This document shows, piece after piece, positions 56,118 through 64,000 of a stretch of DNA of 64,000 nt; within the stretch, counting starts at the first letter, position 1; every line of letters begins with the position of its first letter. Below the pieces are notes generated by a model, which made no database searches, was not told the origin of the DNA, and worked only from the letters and a program-made list of their open reading frames with translations. The stretch is from contig NZ_JAJGZV010000012.1 in the NCBI RefSeq assembly GCF_020805785.1, forward strand, positions 1 through 64,000. The letters run 5' to 3'. Made by a program: the position numbers and the translations under genes. Source of the stretch: Flavobacterium chungbukense. GTDB lineage: Bacteria; Bacteroidota; Bacteroidia; Flavobacteriales; Flavobacteriaceae.

Positions 56118-58493
56118 TTAGAATTTAAACGTAATATTTCCTGTAACTCTCGTTGGATTCTGAGCGGCCAAACGGTAAGACCAATATTTTTCATTCGTAA
56201 GATTATCTACTTTTAAGCCTAATCTGAATTTTGGTCTATCGTAAAATATAGATGCATCCAGAACAGTGTAAGAAGGAATGCTAAATTTAAAAGTTGCTGT
56301 ATTGGTTTGGTAATATTCGCTTCCGTAAATTCCACCGAAACCAAATCCAAGACCTGCGGCTGGCCCTTCAGACAAACGATAACTTGCCCAAAGATTGGCG
56401 GTTCTTGGCGAACCAGCCGTAGTCGGGCGCAGTCCATTAATACTAGGATTTGCTTTGGTATATTCACTGTCGTTATACGTATAACCTGCTACAATGTTTA
56501 AACCACGAATTGGATTGGCAATCAATTCTGCTTCAAAACCTTTACTCAACTGAGTTCCGTCCTGAATCTGAAAGTTCACGTGATCTGGATCATCTCGCGT
56601 TACATTTGTTACTTTAATATCGTAATAACTAAAAGTGGCGCTGATTTTATTAAAGTCAAATTTAACTCCGCCCTCAAACTGATTGGCTTGATTTGGTTTG
56701 AATGTATTTCCGTTAAAATCAGATCCACCAACATTATTAAATCCGTTCATGTAATTTCCGAATACCGAAACTTTATCTTTAATAACCTGATAAACAGCTC
56801 CAAATCTAGGAGAAAATGCCGTCTGATTGTAATTTCCAGCAATAGAATCACGACTTGGATAATATACTCCTTTATTAATATAACGGTCAGCTCTAACTCC
56901 AGCCATAACTAATAATTTGTCCGTAACATTTAAAACATCAGACACATACGCGCTATATGTTCTTTCGTTATTAGAAACAAAATTGGTATACTTAGCTGTT
57001 GCAAATAATGGTTCTATTCTTTTTATTGTAAAATTGTTGTATGCATCTCCAGGTTTTTTGAAGTTAATCGCAGGCATATTTACAGAAGCATCATTTCGCG
57101 TTGCACGAAGACTATAGTAATCAAAACCAGCCACTACTCTGTTACGCAATTTTCCAATTTTGAAATCTCCATTAAAATTTTGCTGAATATCAGTTCCATA
57201 ATATGGATATTCTTGATTTGTAACTTGCTGTCTCAACGTTTCATTACTCAAAACAGTCAATGCCACAACATATCCGTCAGATGATGATCTCGTACGAGAA
57301 ACAATTGTTTGCGAAGTCCACGTCTCTGACATTTTGTATTTTAATTGAGCAAATACATTATATTGCTGACTGGTATAATTAACGGTATTATTTGCAAAAG
57401 AAAGTTTGTAAGGAATTCCTAACTCTTCAATGCTATGAGCCGTTCCTCCAGTCCAAGGAGCTAATCTTGTTGGTGAAGTTCCTTTAGAAGTGCTAAATTC
57501 AGCATCAATTAACAAAGTCAATCTTTCGTTAACTTCATAAGAAAAACTCGGTGCGATGAAAAAGCTTTTATTAAATCCTGCATCCTGAAAACTTCTTTCA
57601 CTATGTAAAGCCGTATTAATTCTAAAAAGAGCGGTTTTGTCTTCATTTAATGGCGTATTAATATCTGCTGTTAATCGATTCAAATCCCAATCTCCAGCAG
57701 AAAAGGAAACCTCTCCTTTGAAGAAATTAAAAGGCTTTTTTGTGACACGATTAAATAAACCTCCAAAAGAAGAAATCGTACTTCCGAATAAAGTTGCCGA
57801 TGGCCCTTTAATCACCTCAATACGCTCTAAGTTAGACGGATCAATTGTCGTGTAAGTAAAACTTCCAACCCCATTCCTTACTAATTGCGGCGTTGCAAAA
57901 CCTCTCGAAATATTGGTTGTTCTTCCTTGATTTCTAACCTCAGCAATACCTGCTCCGGGAACGTTTTTAAAAGCACTATTGTAATCTGTAATAACCTGCT
58001 CTTTCATCAATTCCTTGCTTACAATGGTATAAACCTGCGGATTTTCCATGTTTTTCAGTTTCATTTTAGAAACCTCTTCACTTTCTTTTCTAGCAAAGCG
58101 GTTTCCTCCAGAACTAATAATTACTTCTTCTAATTTTTGAGAAGTATACGTCAATTCAAAATCAACTTTTACATCGGCACTATTTTGATCAATAGAAACA
58201 GAAGCTGGCATGGCATCGTAACCATTTAGATTTATTTCAACCAAATAGATTCCGAACGGAATATTTTTTAATTGATAAAAACCTTCTGAATCTGTTGTTG
58301 CTGTTTTATTTAATTCTGAAATTTTTACTCTGGCACCTTGTAAAGAATTTCCGTCTTTGAGGATGACTTTACCTGAAATTGTACCCATATTAGATTGAGA
58401 AAAGGCAGTTTCTGAACAGATAAAAAGGATCAAAAACGTTAGAAACACTTGAGTTAAAACATTGTTTTTAAGTGTTTTAAAAATTGTTTTCAT
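56118..58493 (-). CDS. TonB-dependent siderophore receptor
   Basis: 791 residues. Signal peptide ending SETAFSQS, then a carboxypeptidase-regulatory-like domain (about 36-115, SGKVILKDGNSLQGARVKISELN). A plug domain follows with NVPGAGIAEVRNQGRTTNISRGF and the IEVIKGPSATLFGSTISSFGGLFNRVTKKP signature of FhuA/FpvA-type siderophore receptors, then a 22-strand barrel ending in an aromatic residue (NITFKF, the C-terminal Phe). It imports a ferric siderophore across the outer membrane with TonB. The PepSY gene downstream supports iron. TATATTTG (complement of 58530-58537) may be its -7 box. Confidence 0.92.
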   Translation of the reverse strand: MKTIFKTLKNNVLTQVFLTFLILFICSETAFSQSNMGTISGKVILKDGNSLQGARVKISELNKTATTDSEGFYQLKNIPFGIYLVEINLNGYDAMPASVSIDQNSADVKVDFELTYTSQKLEEVIISSGGNRFARKESEEVSKMKLKNMENPQVYTIVSKELMKEQVITDYNSAFKNVPGAGIAEVRNQGRTTNISRGFATPQLVRNGVGSFTYTTIDPSNLERIEVIKGPSATLFGSTISSFGGLFNRVTKKPFNFFKGEVSFSAGDWDLNRLTADINTPLNEDKTALFRINTALHSERSFQDAGFNKSFFIAPSFSYEVNERLTLLIDAEFSTSKGTSPTRLAPWTGGTAHSIEELGIPYKLSFANNTVNYTSQQYNVFAQLKYKMSETWTSQTIVSRTRSSSDGYVVALTVLSNETLRQQVTNQEYPYYGTDIQQNFNGDFKIGKLRNRVVAGFDYYSLRATRNDASVNMPAINFKKPGDAYNNFTIKRIEPLFATAKYTNFVSNNERTYSAYVSDVLNVTDKLLVMAGVRADRYINKGVYYPSRDSIAGNYNQTAFSPRFGAVYQVIKDKVSVFGNYMNGFNNVGGSDFNGNTFKPNQANQFEGGVKFDFNKISATFSYYDIKVTNVTRDDPDHVNFQIQDGTQLSKGFEAELIANPIRGLNIVAGYTYNDSEYTKANPSINGLRPTTAGSPRTANLWASYRLSEGPAAGLGFGFGGIYGSEYYQTNTATFKFSIPSYTVLDASIFYDRPKFRLGLKVDNLTNEKYWSYRLAAQNPTRVTGNITFKF

Positions 58494-58529
58494 ATAAAAT
58501 TTGTAATTTATTCTTATTTAGACTGATTA

Positions 58530-58537
58530 CAAATATA
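58530..58537 (-). promoter_or_regulatory. -7 box of the siderophore receptor gene
   Basis: Minus strand TATATTTG, an exact consensus, 36 bases before the ATG. No TTG at the usual distance, which fits an activator-controlled gene. Confidence 0.45.
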
Positions 58538-58610
58538 TAAACGAGAAATGAAATCTTATAGAAAGATTAAAATTTTCTTAAAAATTAATTAAAATCGATA
58601 AGGGAATTTA

Positions 58611-58991
58611 TTATTCTAAAACAGGAACTGTAAAACTTCGACTAAATATAAATTCGTCAGAAGTAATTTCAATACTATTAAAAGAGAAAATTCCGTAAAA
58701 ATAAATCTCTTTTTCAAAACTGATTTTAGAATCTGTGCTACTAAGCATAATTGTGTTTTTTCCTAAAGAAAGATTGACACCTTGAGAAAATGGAGTTGGA
58801 ATATTTACATTAATGCTGTCGCCTATTTTCTTATCGTTTAGCCGTAAAAGAAAATCTTGTTTATAATGGTTTAAAGGTCCTCCATGAACTGATAAATAAG
58901 AATTAGCTTTATGGGTGATATAAAAATTCGCTTCATAAATCAGGACAATAAAAGCGAAACAGCTTGCTAAAATTTTTATCCATTTTATCAT
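58611..58991 (-). CDS. Hypothetical membrane-anchored protein (126 aa)
   Basis: 126 residues. One N-terminal TM (about 5-22, WIKILASCFAFIVLIYEA) followed by a beta-rich extracytoplasmic domain (YKQDFLLRLNDKKIGDSINVNIPTPFSQGVNLSLGKNTIMLSSTDSK). Not recognised. It has no close operon partner: the receptor gene starts 118 bp downstream on the same strand. Confidence 0.6.
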   Translation of the reverse strand: MIKWIKILASCFAFIVLIYEANFYITHKANSYLSVHGGPLNHYKQDFLLRLNDKKIGDSINVNIPTPFSQGVNLSLGKNTIMLSSTDSKISFEKEIYFYGIFSFNSIEITSDEFIFSRSFTVPVLE

Positions 58992-59180
58992 TTTTTTTAA
59001 GATATTTCATTTTAAAAAAAGTTCCTCGAAACAAATATATACTGAAATTTCGGATATTTTTAAGTTAATAAAACTTTGTCTTTCTTATCATTTGGTTGCA
59101 CAGACCACTAATGTTTTTTATTTTTATCCAATTAAGAAAGATATTACAAGCCCCAAATACTAAATTAAAAAGAAAATTAA

Positions 59181-60077
59181 ATGAGTAACAAGCAACTTAA
59201 AGCCGTCGCTTTTGGCGAAGTATTGTATGATATTTTTGGTAACGAAAAGAGAATTGGCGGAGCTCCGCTCAATGTAGCATTGCGCATGAAAGCTCTTGGC
59301 GCAGACTCTAATATGATTAGCTGCGTTGGCAATGATGAAGATGGTGAAACCATTATAAAAGAAGTAAAAAAATTAGGTTTACAAACAGACACCATTCTTA
59401 AAGCTAACGACTTTCCTACTGGATTAGTACATGTTACTTTAGACGAAAGCAAATCTGCTACTTATGAAATTCTTTATCCATCTGCCTGGGACAAAATCGT
59501 TTTAAACGAAGATGCCAGAGAATTAGTTGTTACTTCAGATGTCTTAATTTATGGCAGTTTGGTTTGCAGAGATGAAGTTTCGAGAAGTGCTTTAGAAGAA
59601 TTACTCAATACCCATACATATAAAGTTTTTGATGTTAATCTAAGAAAACCGCATTACGATTATGAACTTTTGCTCGAATTAATGCAGTTTGCCAATTTTA
59701 TCAAATTTAATGATGAAGAACTGGCAGAAATTAGTTCCGCTTTAGATTCTCCTTATACTACTTTAGAAGAAAATATAAATTTTATCTGTTCGCTGACCAA
59801 TGCAACTGCAATATGTGTTACAAGAGGAAAAGACGGCGCTGTTTTATTGTGGGATAAACATCTTTACGAAAATAAGGGTTATAACGTAAAAGTTGAAGAT
59901 ACTGTTGGTGCTGGAGATTCTTTTTTAGGTGCTTTAGTCACATCCCTTTTAACAGATACAGAACCGCAAGATGCTTTAAACTTTGCTTGCGCAACTGGTG
60001 CTTTGGTCGCTGGATCGGCTGGGGCAAATCCTGAAATTTCGAAAATTGATATTGAAAATCTTATCAATAAAAATTAA
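59181..60077 (+). CDS. PfkB-family carbohydrate kinase (fructokinase-like)
   Basis: A 298-residue cytoplasmic sugar kinase. It opens with AVAFGEVLYDIFGNEKRIGGAPLNVALRMKALG (first ribokinase motif with the GG pair), then TGLVHVTLDESKSATYEI, FDVNLRKPHYD, CVTRGKDGAVLLW, and the catalytic motif DTVGAGDSFLGAL with base Asp246. Length and context with sucrose genes favour fructokinase. It has its own terminator, so it is probably a separate unit from the sucrose-phosphate synthase gene 171 bp downstream. Confidence 0.87.
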   Translation: MSNKQLKAVAFGEVLYDIFGNEKRIGGAPLNVALRMKALGADSNMISCVGNDEDGETIIKEVKKLGLQTDTILKANDFPTGLVHVTLDESKSATYEILYPSAWDKIVLNEDARELVVTSDVLIYGSLVCRDEVSRSALEELLNTHTYKVFDVNLRKPHYDYELLLELMQFANFIKFNDEELAEISSALDSPYTTLEENINFICSLTNATAICVTRGKDGAVLLWDKHLYENKGYNVKVEDTVGAGDSFLGALVTSLLTDTEPQDALNFACATGALVAGSAGANPEISKIDIENLINKN

Positions 60078-60099
60078 ATACATTATATAAAAAATATCC

Positions 60100-60129
60100 A
60101 AAGCCTGATTTGAAAATCAGGCTTTTTTT
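60100..60129 (+). terminator. Terminator after the fructokinase gene
   Basis: AAGCCTGATTT (60101-60111) and AAATCAGGCTT (60114-60124) form a perfect 11-bp dyad, followed by T residues. Confidence 0.82.
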
Positions 60130-60248
60130 ATAGTTAAAACATCTGTTTTTACTTTCAAACATGGGAACTATGTAAATTTAAAACGTAATTATTTCTTCGA
60201 GATCGCGACAGGCGCTGTAACTTGCGTTTTGAAAATATTTAATGAAGA

Positions 60249-62426
60249 ATGATGAAAAAATTACGAATTTCACTTATCAATATACACGGACTTTTAAAAG
60301 GTTCTGGTCTTGAAATTGGACGAGATGCCGACAACGGAGGCCAGACCAAATATATCTACGAATTAGCAGAATTTTTATCCCAGCATGAAGATGTAGAACA
60401 CGTGCATCTTTTTACGAGATTAATAGACGACCCTGCTCTTTCTCCAGAATATGCAGTTCCGATTGAAGTTATCAACGAGAAATTAGATATAAGACGAATC
60501 CCTTTTCTCGGAAAAAAATACAAAGCTAAAGAACAGCTTTGGGAAGGTCTGGACACTTTCGTGAATGGTGCAATGCAGCACATCAAACAACATAATATTT
60601 TTCCAGATTGGATTCATTCTCACTACGCTGACGCTGGTTATGCCGCAGCAGAATTGTCAGCAGTTTTAAATATTCCTTTTGCGCACACCGGACATTCATT
60701 AGGCTTTTATAAAAAGAAAAAATTATTGGAGGGCGGAGAAATCGAAGAAGAAATCGAAAAAAAATTCAAATTTAAAGCCCGAATTGCCGCCGAAGAAAAA
60801 ACACTTGAACTCGCAGAATTTATTGTAACCTCTACCGAACAAGAAATTGAGACTTACAAAGCCTATAAAAATTTCGAGTTAGGAAAATACCACGCTATTT
60901 CTCCCGGAATTGATACCCGAAAGTTTATACCCTATTATTTTCAGGAAAATGATTCTGATAAAAATATGGAAGAAATACAACGAAAATATTGGGTTCAAGA
61001 AAGTATTTCAAAATTTCTTACCAATCCGCACAAACCTATTATTCTGGCACTTTCTAGACCAGATCGTCATAAAAACCTCAACACTTTGATTGAAGTTTAC
61101 GGAAAAGACAAAGAACTTCAGAGTCTTGCCAATCTGGTAATTTTTGCCGGAATCCGTAAAGACATTGCTAAAATGCCGGAATCGGAGAAAAACGTTTTGA
61201 CTGATTTGTTGCTTTTAATGGACAAATACGATTTGTATGGAAAAATGGCGATCCCTAAAAAGCACGATGTAGAGAATGAAGTTTCAATTATTTATCGTTA
61301 TGCCGCAGAAAAAAGAGGTGTTTTTGTGAATTTGGCTTTACATGAAAACTTCGGCTTAACTGTTATCGAATCTGCTAGTTCTGGACTTCCGGTTGTGGTA
61401 ACAAAAAATGGTGGCCCTTCAGAAATTATTCCCGTTTGCCAAAATGGAGAATTGGTTAATCCTCAAGAAGAAGGTCAAATTAAAAAAGCGCTTCGCAATA
61501 TTTTAACCGACGAAAATCAATGGAAATATTATTCGAATAATGGCGCGATCAATATTCAAAAACATTACAGTTGGGTAAGTCACGTAAACCAATATGTTGA
61601 CTTAATAAATGAGAATTTATCGGTTTCTTCTGCTGGAATTAAAAAACAGCATTATCCCAATATCAACATTGACCGTTTAAAAAGAAAAATCGATCATTTG
61701 TTAGTTTCGGATATTGACGGAACTTTAATTGAACCTAAACTTTCTAATCCAGGTTTGAAGGAATTAAAAACCCATCTGGTCAATCGTACCGATAAAATGG
61801 CTTTTGCAATGGCTTCTGGACGAAATCTAGAGCTCGTTAAAAAAGTAATTGATGAGGAAGAATTTTCTCTTCCCGATTTTATTATTTGCTCTGTCGGAAC
61901 CGAAATTTATTATACGAACGGAAAGGATTATATTTTAGATAAAGGCTGGGCAAAATTTCTCTCTGGAAGATGGAAAAGAGATGATATTGTGACTCGTCTA
62001 AAAACCATCAAATGGATAAAATTGCAAGAAGAAGAGGCTCAAAATCCTTATAAAATCTCTTATTATTATGAAAAGGAACATTACGATCATGAAGAATTAA
62101 TTCGCGTTTTAGGAACAAACTGGTATAAAGTCAATATTATTCCGAGTCATGGGCAGTTTCTGGATTTTATTCCAAAAAGAGCTTCAAAAGGAAATGCAAT
62201 TAAATTTTTATGCAGAAAATGGTCTATTCCTTTAAGAAATGTAATTGCCGCCGGAGATTCAGGAAATGACGTAGATATGTTTAGAGGCCCCGTAAAAGGA
62301 ATTATCGTAGGAAACAGAAGTGCAGAATTAGCCGATTACGAAACAACAAAAAGTATTTATGTCGCTAAAACTTCGGCATCAGAAGGAATTTTAGAAGGAT
62401 TAAAACATTATAAAGTAATTAAATAA
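60249..62426 (+). CDS. Sucrose-phosphate synthase fused to sucrose-phosphatase
   Basis: 725 residues, two enzymes in one. Residues 1-470 are a GT4 glycosyltransferase: INIHGLLKGSGLEIGRDADNGGQTKYIYELA is the SPS opening (GGQTKY binds the sugar acceptor), SRPDRHKNLNTLIEVYG and HENFGLTVIESASSGLPVV (E-x7-E) bind the UDP-glucose. Residues 478-725 are an SPP-type HAD hydrolase with VSDIDGTLIEP, ASGRNLE and AAGDSGNDVDMF. The protein would make sucrose-6-phosphate from UDP-glucose and fructose-6-phosphate and remove its phosphate. ATG codons at 60249 and 60252 are equivalent. Confidence 0.87.
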   Translation: MMKKLRISLINIHGLLKGSGLEIGRDADNGGQTKYIYELAEFLSQHEDVEHVHLFTRLIDDPALSPEYAVPIEVINEKLDIRRIPFLGKKYKAKEQLWEGLDTFVNGAMQHIKQHNIFPDWIHSHYADAGYAAAELSAVLNIPFAHTGHSLGFYKKKKLLEGGEIEEEIEKKFKFKARIAAEEKTLELAEFIVTSTEQEIETYKAYKNFELGKYHAISPGIDTRKFIPYYFQENDSDKNMEEIQRKYWVQESISKFLTNPHKPIILALSRPDRHKNLNTLIEVYGKDKELQSLANLVIFAGIRKDIAKMPESEKNVLTDLLLLMDKYDLYGKMAIPKKHDVENEVSIIYRYAAEKRGVFVNLALHENFGLTVIESASSGLPVVVTKNGGPSEIIPVCQNGELVNPQEEGQIKKALRNILTDENQWKYYSNNGAINIQKHYSWVSHVNQYVDLINENLSVSSAGIKKQHYPNINIDRLKRKIDHLLVSDIDGTLIEPKLSNPGLKELKTHLVNRTDKMAFAMASGRNLELVKKVIDEEEFSLPDFIICSVGTEIYYTNGKDYILDKGWAKFLSGRWKRDDIVTRLKTIKWIKLQEEEAQNPYKISYYYEKEHYDHEELIRVLGTNWYKVNIIPSHGQFLDFIPKRASKGNAIKFLCRKWSIPLRNVIAAGDSGNDVDMFRGPVKGIIVGNRSAELADYETTKSIYVAKTSASEGILEGLKHYKVIK

Positions 62427-62428
62427 AA

Positions 62429-62637
62429 TTTAAACACATAGAAACATAGGTTTTTCTTACTTGGAAAAGGTGATGGAAATAAACTAGTTTCTAACACATA
62501 GCTTTATGTAAGCTTTGAGATCAACTTTGTCAAAGTTTTGAACTTTGACAAAGTTTGACACTCAAAAAACTATGTTTGTTAATGCAAGTGAAACACCTTT
62601 TCAATGGAAAGAAAATCTATGATTCTATGTGTTTAAA
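62429..62637. repeat. Terminal-inverted-repeat element (MITE-like)
   Basis: The 209-bp element starts TTTAAACACATAGAA and ends with its complement. The roughly 44-base terminal repeats match at about 37 positions. In the centre, AACTTTGTCAAAGTT (62523-62537) and its exact complement (62541-62555) flank TTG. There is no coding capacity. The layout suggests a mobile palindromic repeat lying between the sucrose synthase and GH32 genes. Confidence 0.7.
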
Positions 62638-62671
62638 AATTAAAAATAGTAACGATTAAATAAGTAATAAA

Positions 62672-64000
62672 ATGTATTCAGGATCAGGATTTAGTAATTG
62701 GGAAATTGGAGATGTTGATGTATTTATAGACGAAAAAGGTGTTCATCATTTGTTTCATTTAATCATCCCTAATCATGATTATATTGCACATGCAGTTTCA
62801 AAAGATGGTCTTTCTTGGAAAAGAGTAAAAAATGCTCTATTTGTAGGGGATCCGGGAGAATGGGATGATGATATGTTATGGACCATGCATATTAGCAAAA
62901 AATCGGAAGGAGAAGGTTATGAAATGTATTATACAGGACTTAAACGTCAAGATAAAGGAATTGAACAGAAAGTGGGAAGAGCCATTTCGACCGATTTAAT
63001 TAATTGGAAAAAAGAAAATTTATACGGACTTCCGTTCAAAAGTGAACCACCACATTATGAAGGAAAAAACAATAATCCAAGAGAATGGATTAGTTTTAGA
63101 GATCCGTTTAAATACCAATATAAAAATGAAGATTACTTGCTAATCTGCGCTAGAAGTGCTTCTGGACCAACTTATCGAAGAGGTTGCATTGGAGTTGCTA
63201 AAAGAGAAAAAGAGGGTTATGTGCTGCAAAAACCGCTTCATATTCCGTATGTATATGATGATGTAGAATGTCCGTGTGTTTTTGAAATTAAAGGATCGCA
63301 TTATTTATTGGGTTCCATTCGAGAAGATATTAAAGTCCGTTATTGGTCTTCTTCTGAATTTAAAGGTGAATATTCGGCTTTTCATAATAATGTTTTATTG
63401 CCACAAGGAAATTATGCCGCAAGAGTGGTAAAAGACGGAAAACATTTTCTGGTTTATAATTTTTATTTTGCTGACGGAAATGTCAACACCCACCGAGTTA
63501 TTCCACCTCCAAAAGAATTGGAAACAGATAAAAGCGGCAGACTTCTTTTAAAAAGTTACTATTACTGGCAAAAGCTATATCAAAAAACGATTCTTCAAAA
63601 AGATCTGCCTCAGCCAATGCCTATTTTAGGAAATCCTACTGCCGAATTTGTTTTAGAAAATGAAAATAAATGGCGTTTTGGCTGTCGAAGCGGTTACGAA
63701 ATTTATGGTTTCGAAAAACCTTCAAGTGATTTTGTTTGGGAAGGAACGCTATCTGTAGAAGGAATGGGAAAAACCGGTTTTGTAATTGAATGCGATAAGG
63801 AAGGAACTGGGTATTACATTTCGATTGATTTTATGAATGGTTTCGTTCAGTTTAGAGCCTGGGGATTTAATGAAAAAGATGTTAAGAACAATTTTATCTT
63901 TGAAAATATCCAAACCAATCAGTTTGAAATCGGAGAAGAAAAACAGATTTCTTTTAAGATTATCCGCTACGGAAATTACTACGAACTTTCGATTAATGAT
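62672..64000 (+). CDS. GH32 glycoside hydrolase, partial at right edge
   Basis: 443 codons open from ATG 62672 to base 64000 without a stop, so the C-terminus is missing. Five-bladed propeller enzyme of the GH32 (invertase/fructanase/sucrose-6-phosphate hydrolase) clan: nucleophile region IGDVDVFID (Asp14 or Asp16), RDPF with Asp144 and ECPC with acid/base Glu199. A beta-sandwich domain follows (FVIECDKEGTGYYISIDF). The usual WMNDPN start is absent, and the short N-terminus has no signal peptide, so it acts in the cytoplasm. The substrate is likely sucrose or a fructo-oligosaccharide. Confidence 0.8.
   Translation, partial: MYSGSGFSNWEIGDVDVFIDEKGVHHLFHLIIPNHDYIAHAVSKDGLSWKRVKNALFVGDPGEWDDDMLWTMHISKKSEGEGYEMYYTGLKRQDKGIEQKVGRAISTDLINWKKENLYGLPFKSEPPHYEGKNNNPREWISFRDPFKYQYKNEDYLLICARSASGPTYRRGCIGVAKREKEGYVLQKPLHIPYVYDDVECPCVFEIKGSHYLLGSIREDIKVRYWSSSEFKGEYSAFHNNVLLPQGNYAARVVKDGKHFLVYNFYFADGNVNTHRVIPPPKELETDKSGRLLLKSYYYWQKLYQKTILQKDLPQPMPILGNPTAEFVLENENKWRFGCRSGYEIYGFEKPSSDFVWEGTLSVEGMGKTGFVIECDKEGTGYYISIDFMNGFVQFRAWGFNEKDVKNNFIFENIQTNQFEIGEEKQISFKIIRYGNYYELSIND

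Noticed and set aside
56580..56912. 110-residue plus-strand frame inside the TonB receptor gene
   Set aside because: Antisense shadow with Ile/Asn-rich low-information sequence; the receptor is clearly the real gene.
1..64000. tRNA genes, prophage or transposase genes
   Set aside because: I looked for cloverleaf-like TTC-A-A-C arms and for integrase, capsid or transposase motifs and saw none convincing. A dedicated scan (tRNAscan-type) would be needed to exclude them formally.

Overview
The window is chromosomal DNA of a Flavobacterium-like member of the Bacteroidota. The evidence is the low G+C content, gliding genes gldF and gldG next to dnaN, Bacteroidota -33/-7 promoters (TTG, about 20 bases, TAnnTTTG), lipoprotein and TonB receptor styles typical of the phylum, and intergenic repeats of a kind common in Flavobacterium. 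I see no tRNA, CRISPR array, transposase or prophage gene. The left edge holds three tandem promoters pointing out of the window, probably for an rRNA operon just outside.

Layout. 0.9-2.8 kb: a DUF4294 protein and an M42 aminopeptidase. 2.8-10.4 kb: an OmpR-type two-component system followed by a CzcCBA-type divalent metal efflux operon, with about 11-bp-spaced direct repeats in front of the operon. 10.5-20.4 kb: two paralogous ankyrin proteins around an SRPBCC protein, a GH26 mannanase, purC, an S9 peptidase, a Cof-type HAD phosphatase, small hypotheticals and phoH. 20.7-26.2 kb: SAM hydrolase, small proteins, gldF-gldG and dnaN. 26.7-37.5 kb: a DNA-repair block in which Ku and LigD (end joining) converge, followed by the MBL exonuclease, ATP-dependent ligase, Lhr-type helicase and PdeM nuclease set. 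Three very small genes sit between the two modules. 37.6-46.3 kb: uncharacterised membrane and secreted proteins, a TPR/LytS-LytTR signalling pair, an HxlR regulator and a large MscS channel.

46.5-53.2 kb: a compact run nadA-nadB-ric-nrdD-(small ORF)-nrdG-copD-like behind a perfect FNR/CRP-type palindrome. NrdD here stops after its zinc motif. The glycyl-radical motif (RVMGY) lies on an overlapping 55-residue ORF in another frame, which is the most unusual coding arrangement in the window. 53.2-59 kb: small hypotheticals, an Imm33-like protein, a TIM-barrel protein, and a TonB siderophore receptor with a PepSY reductase. 59.2-64 kb: a fructokinase, a fused sucrose-phosphate synthase/phosphatase and a cytoplasmic GH32 enzyme cut by the right edge, which together suggest intracellular sucrose synthesis and turnover.

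Intergenic DNA holds several palindromic elements (around 0.68, 14.7, 26.4-26.66 and 62.43-62.64 kb) and many hairpin terminators. All functional calls rest on reading motifs by eye. No database search was run.
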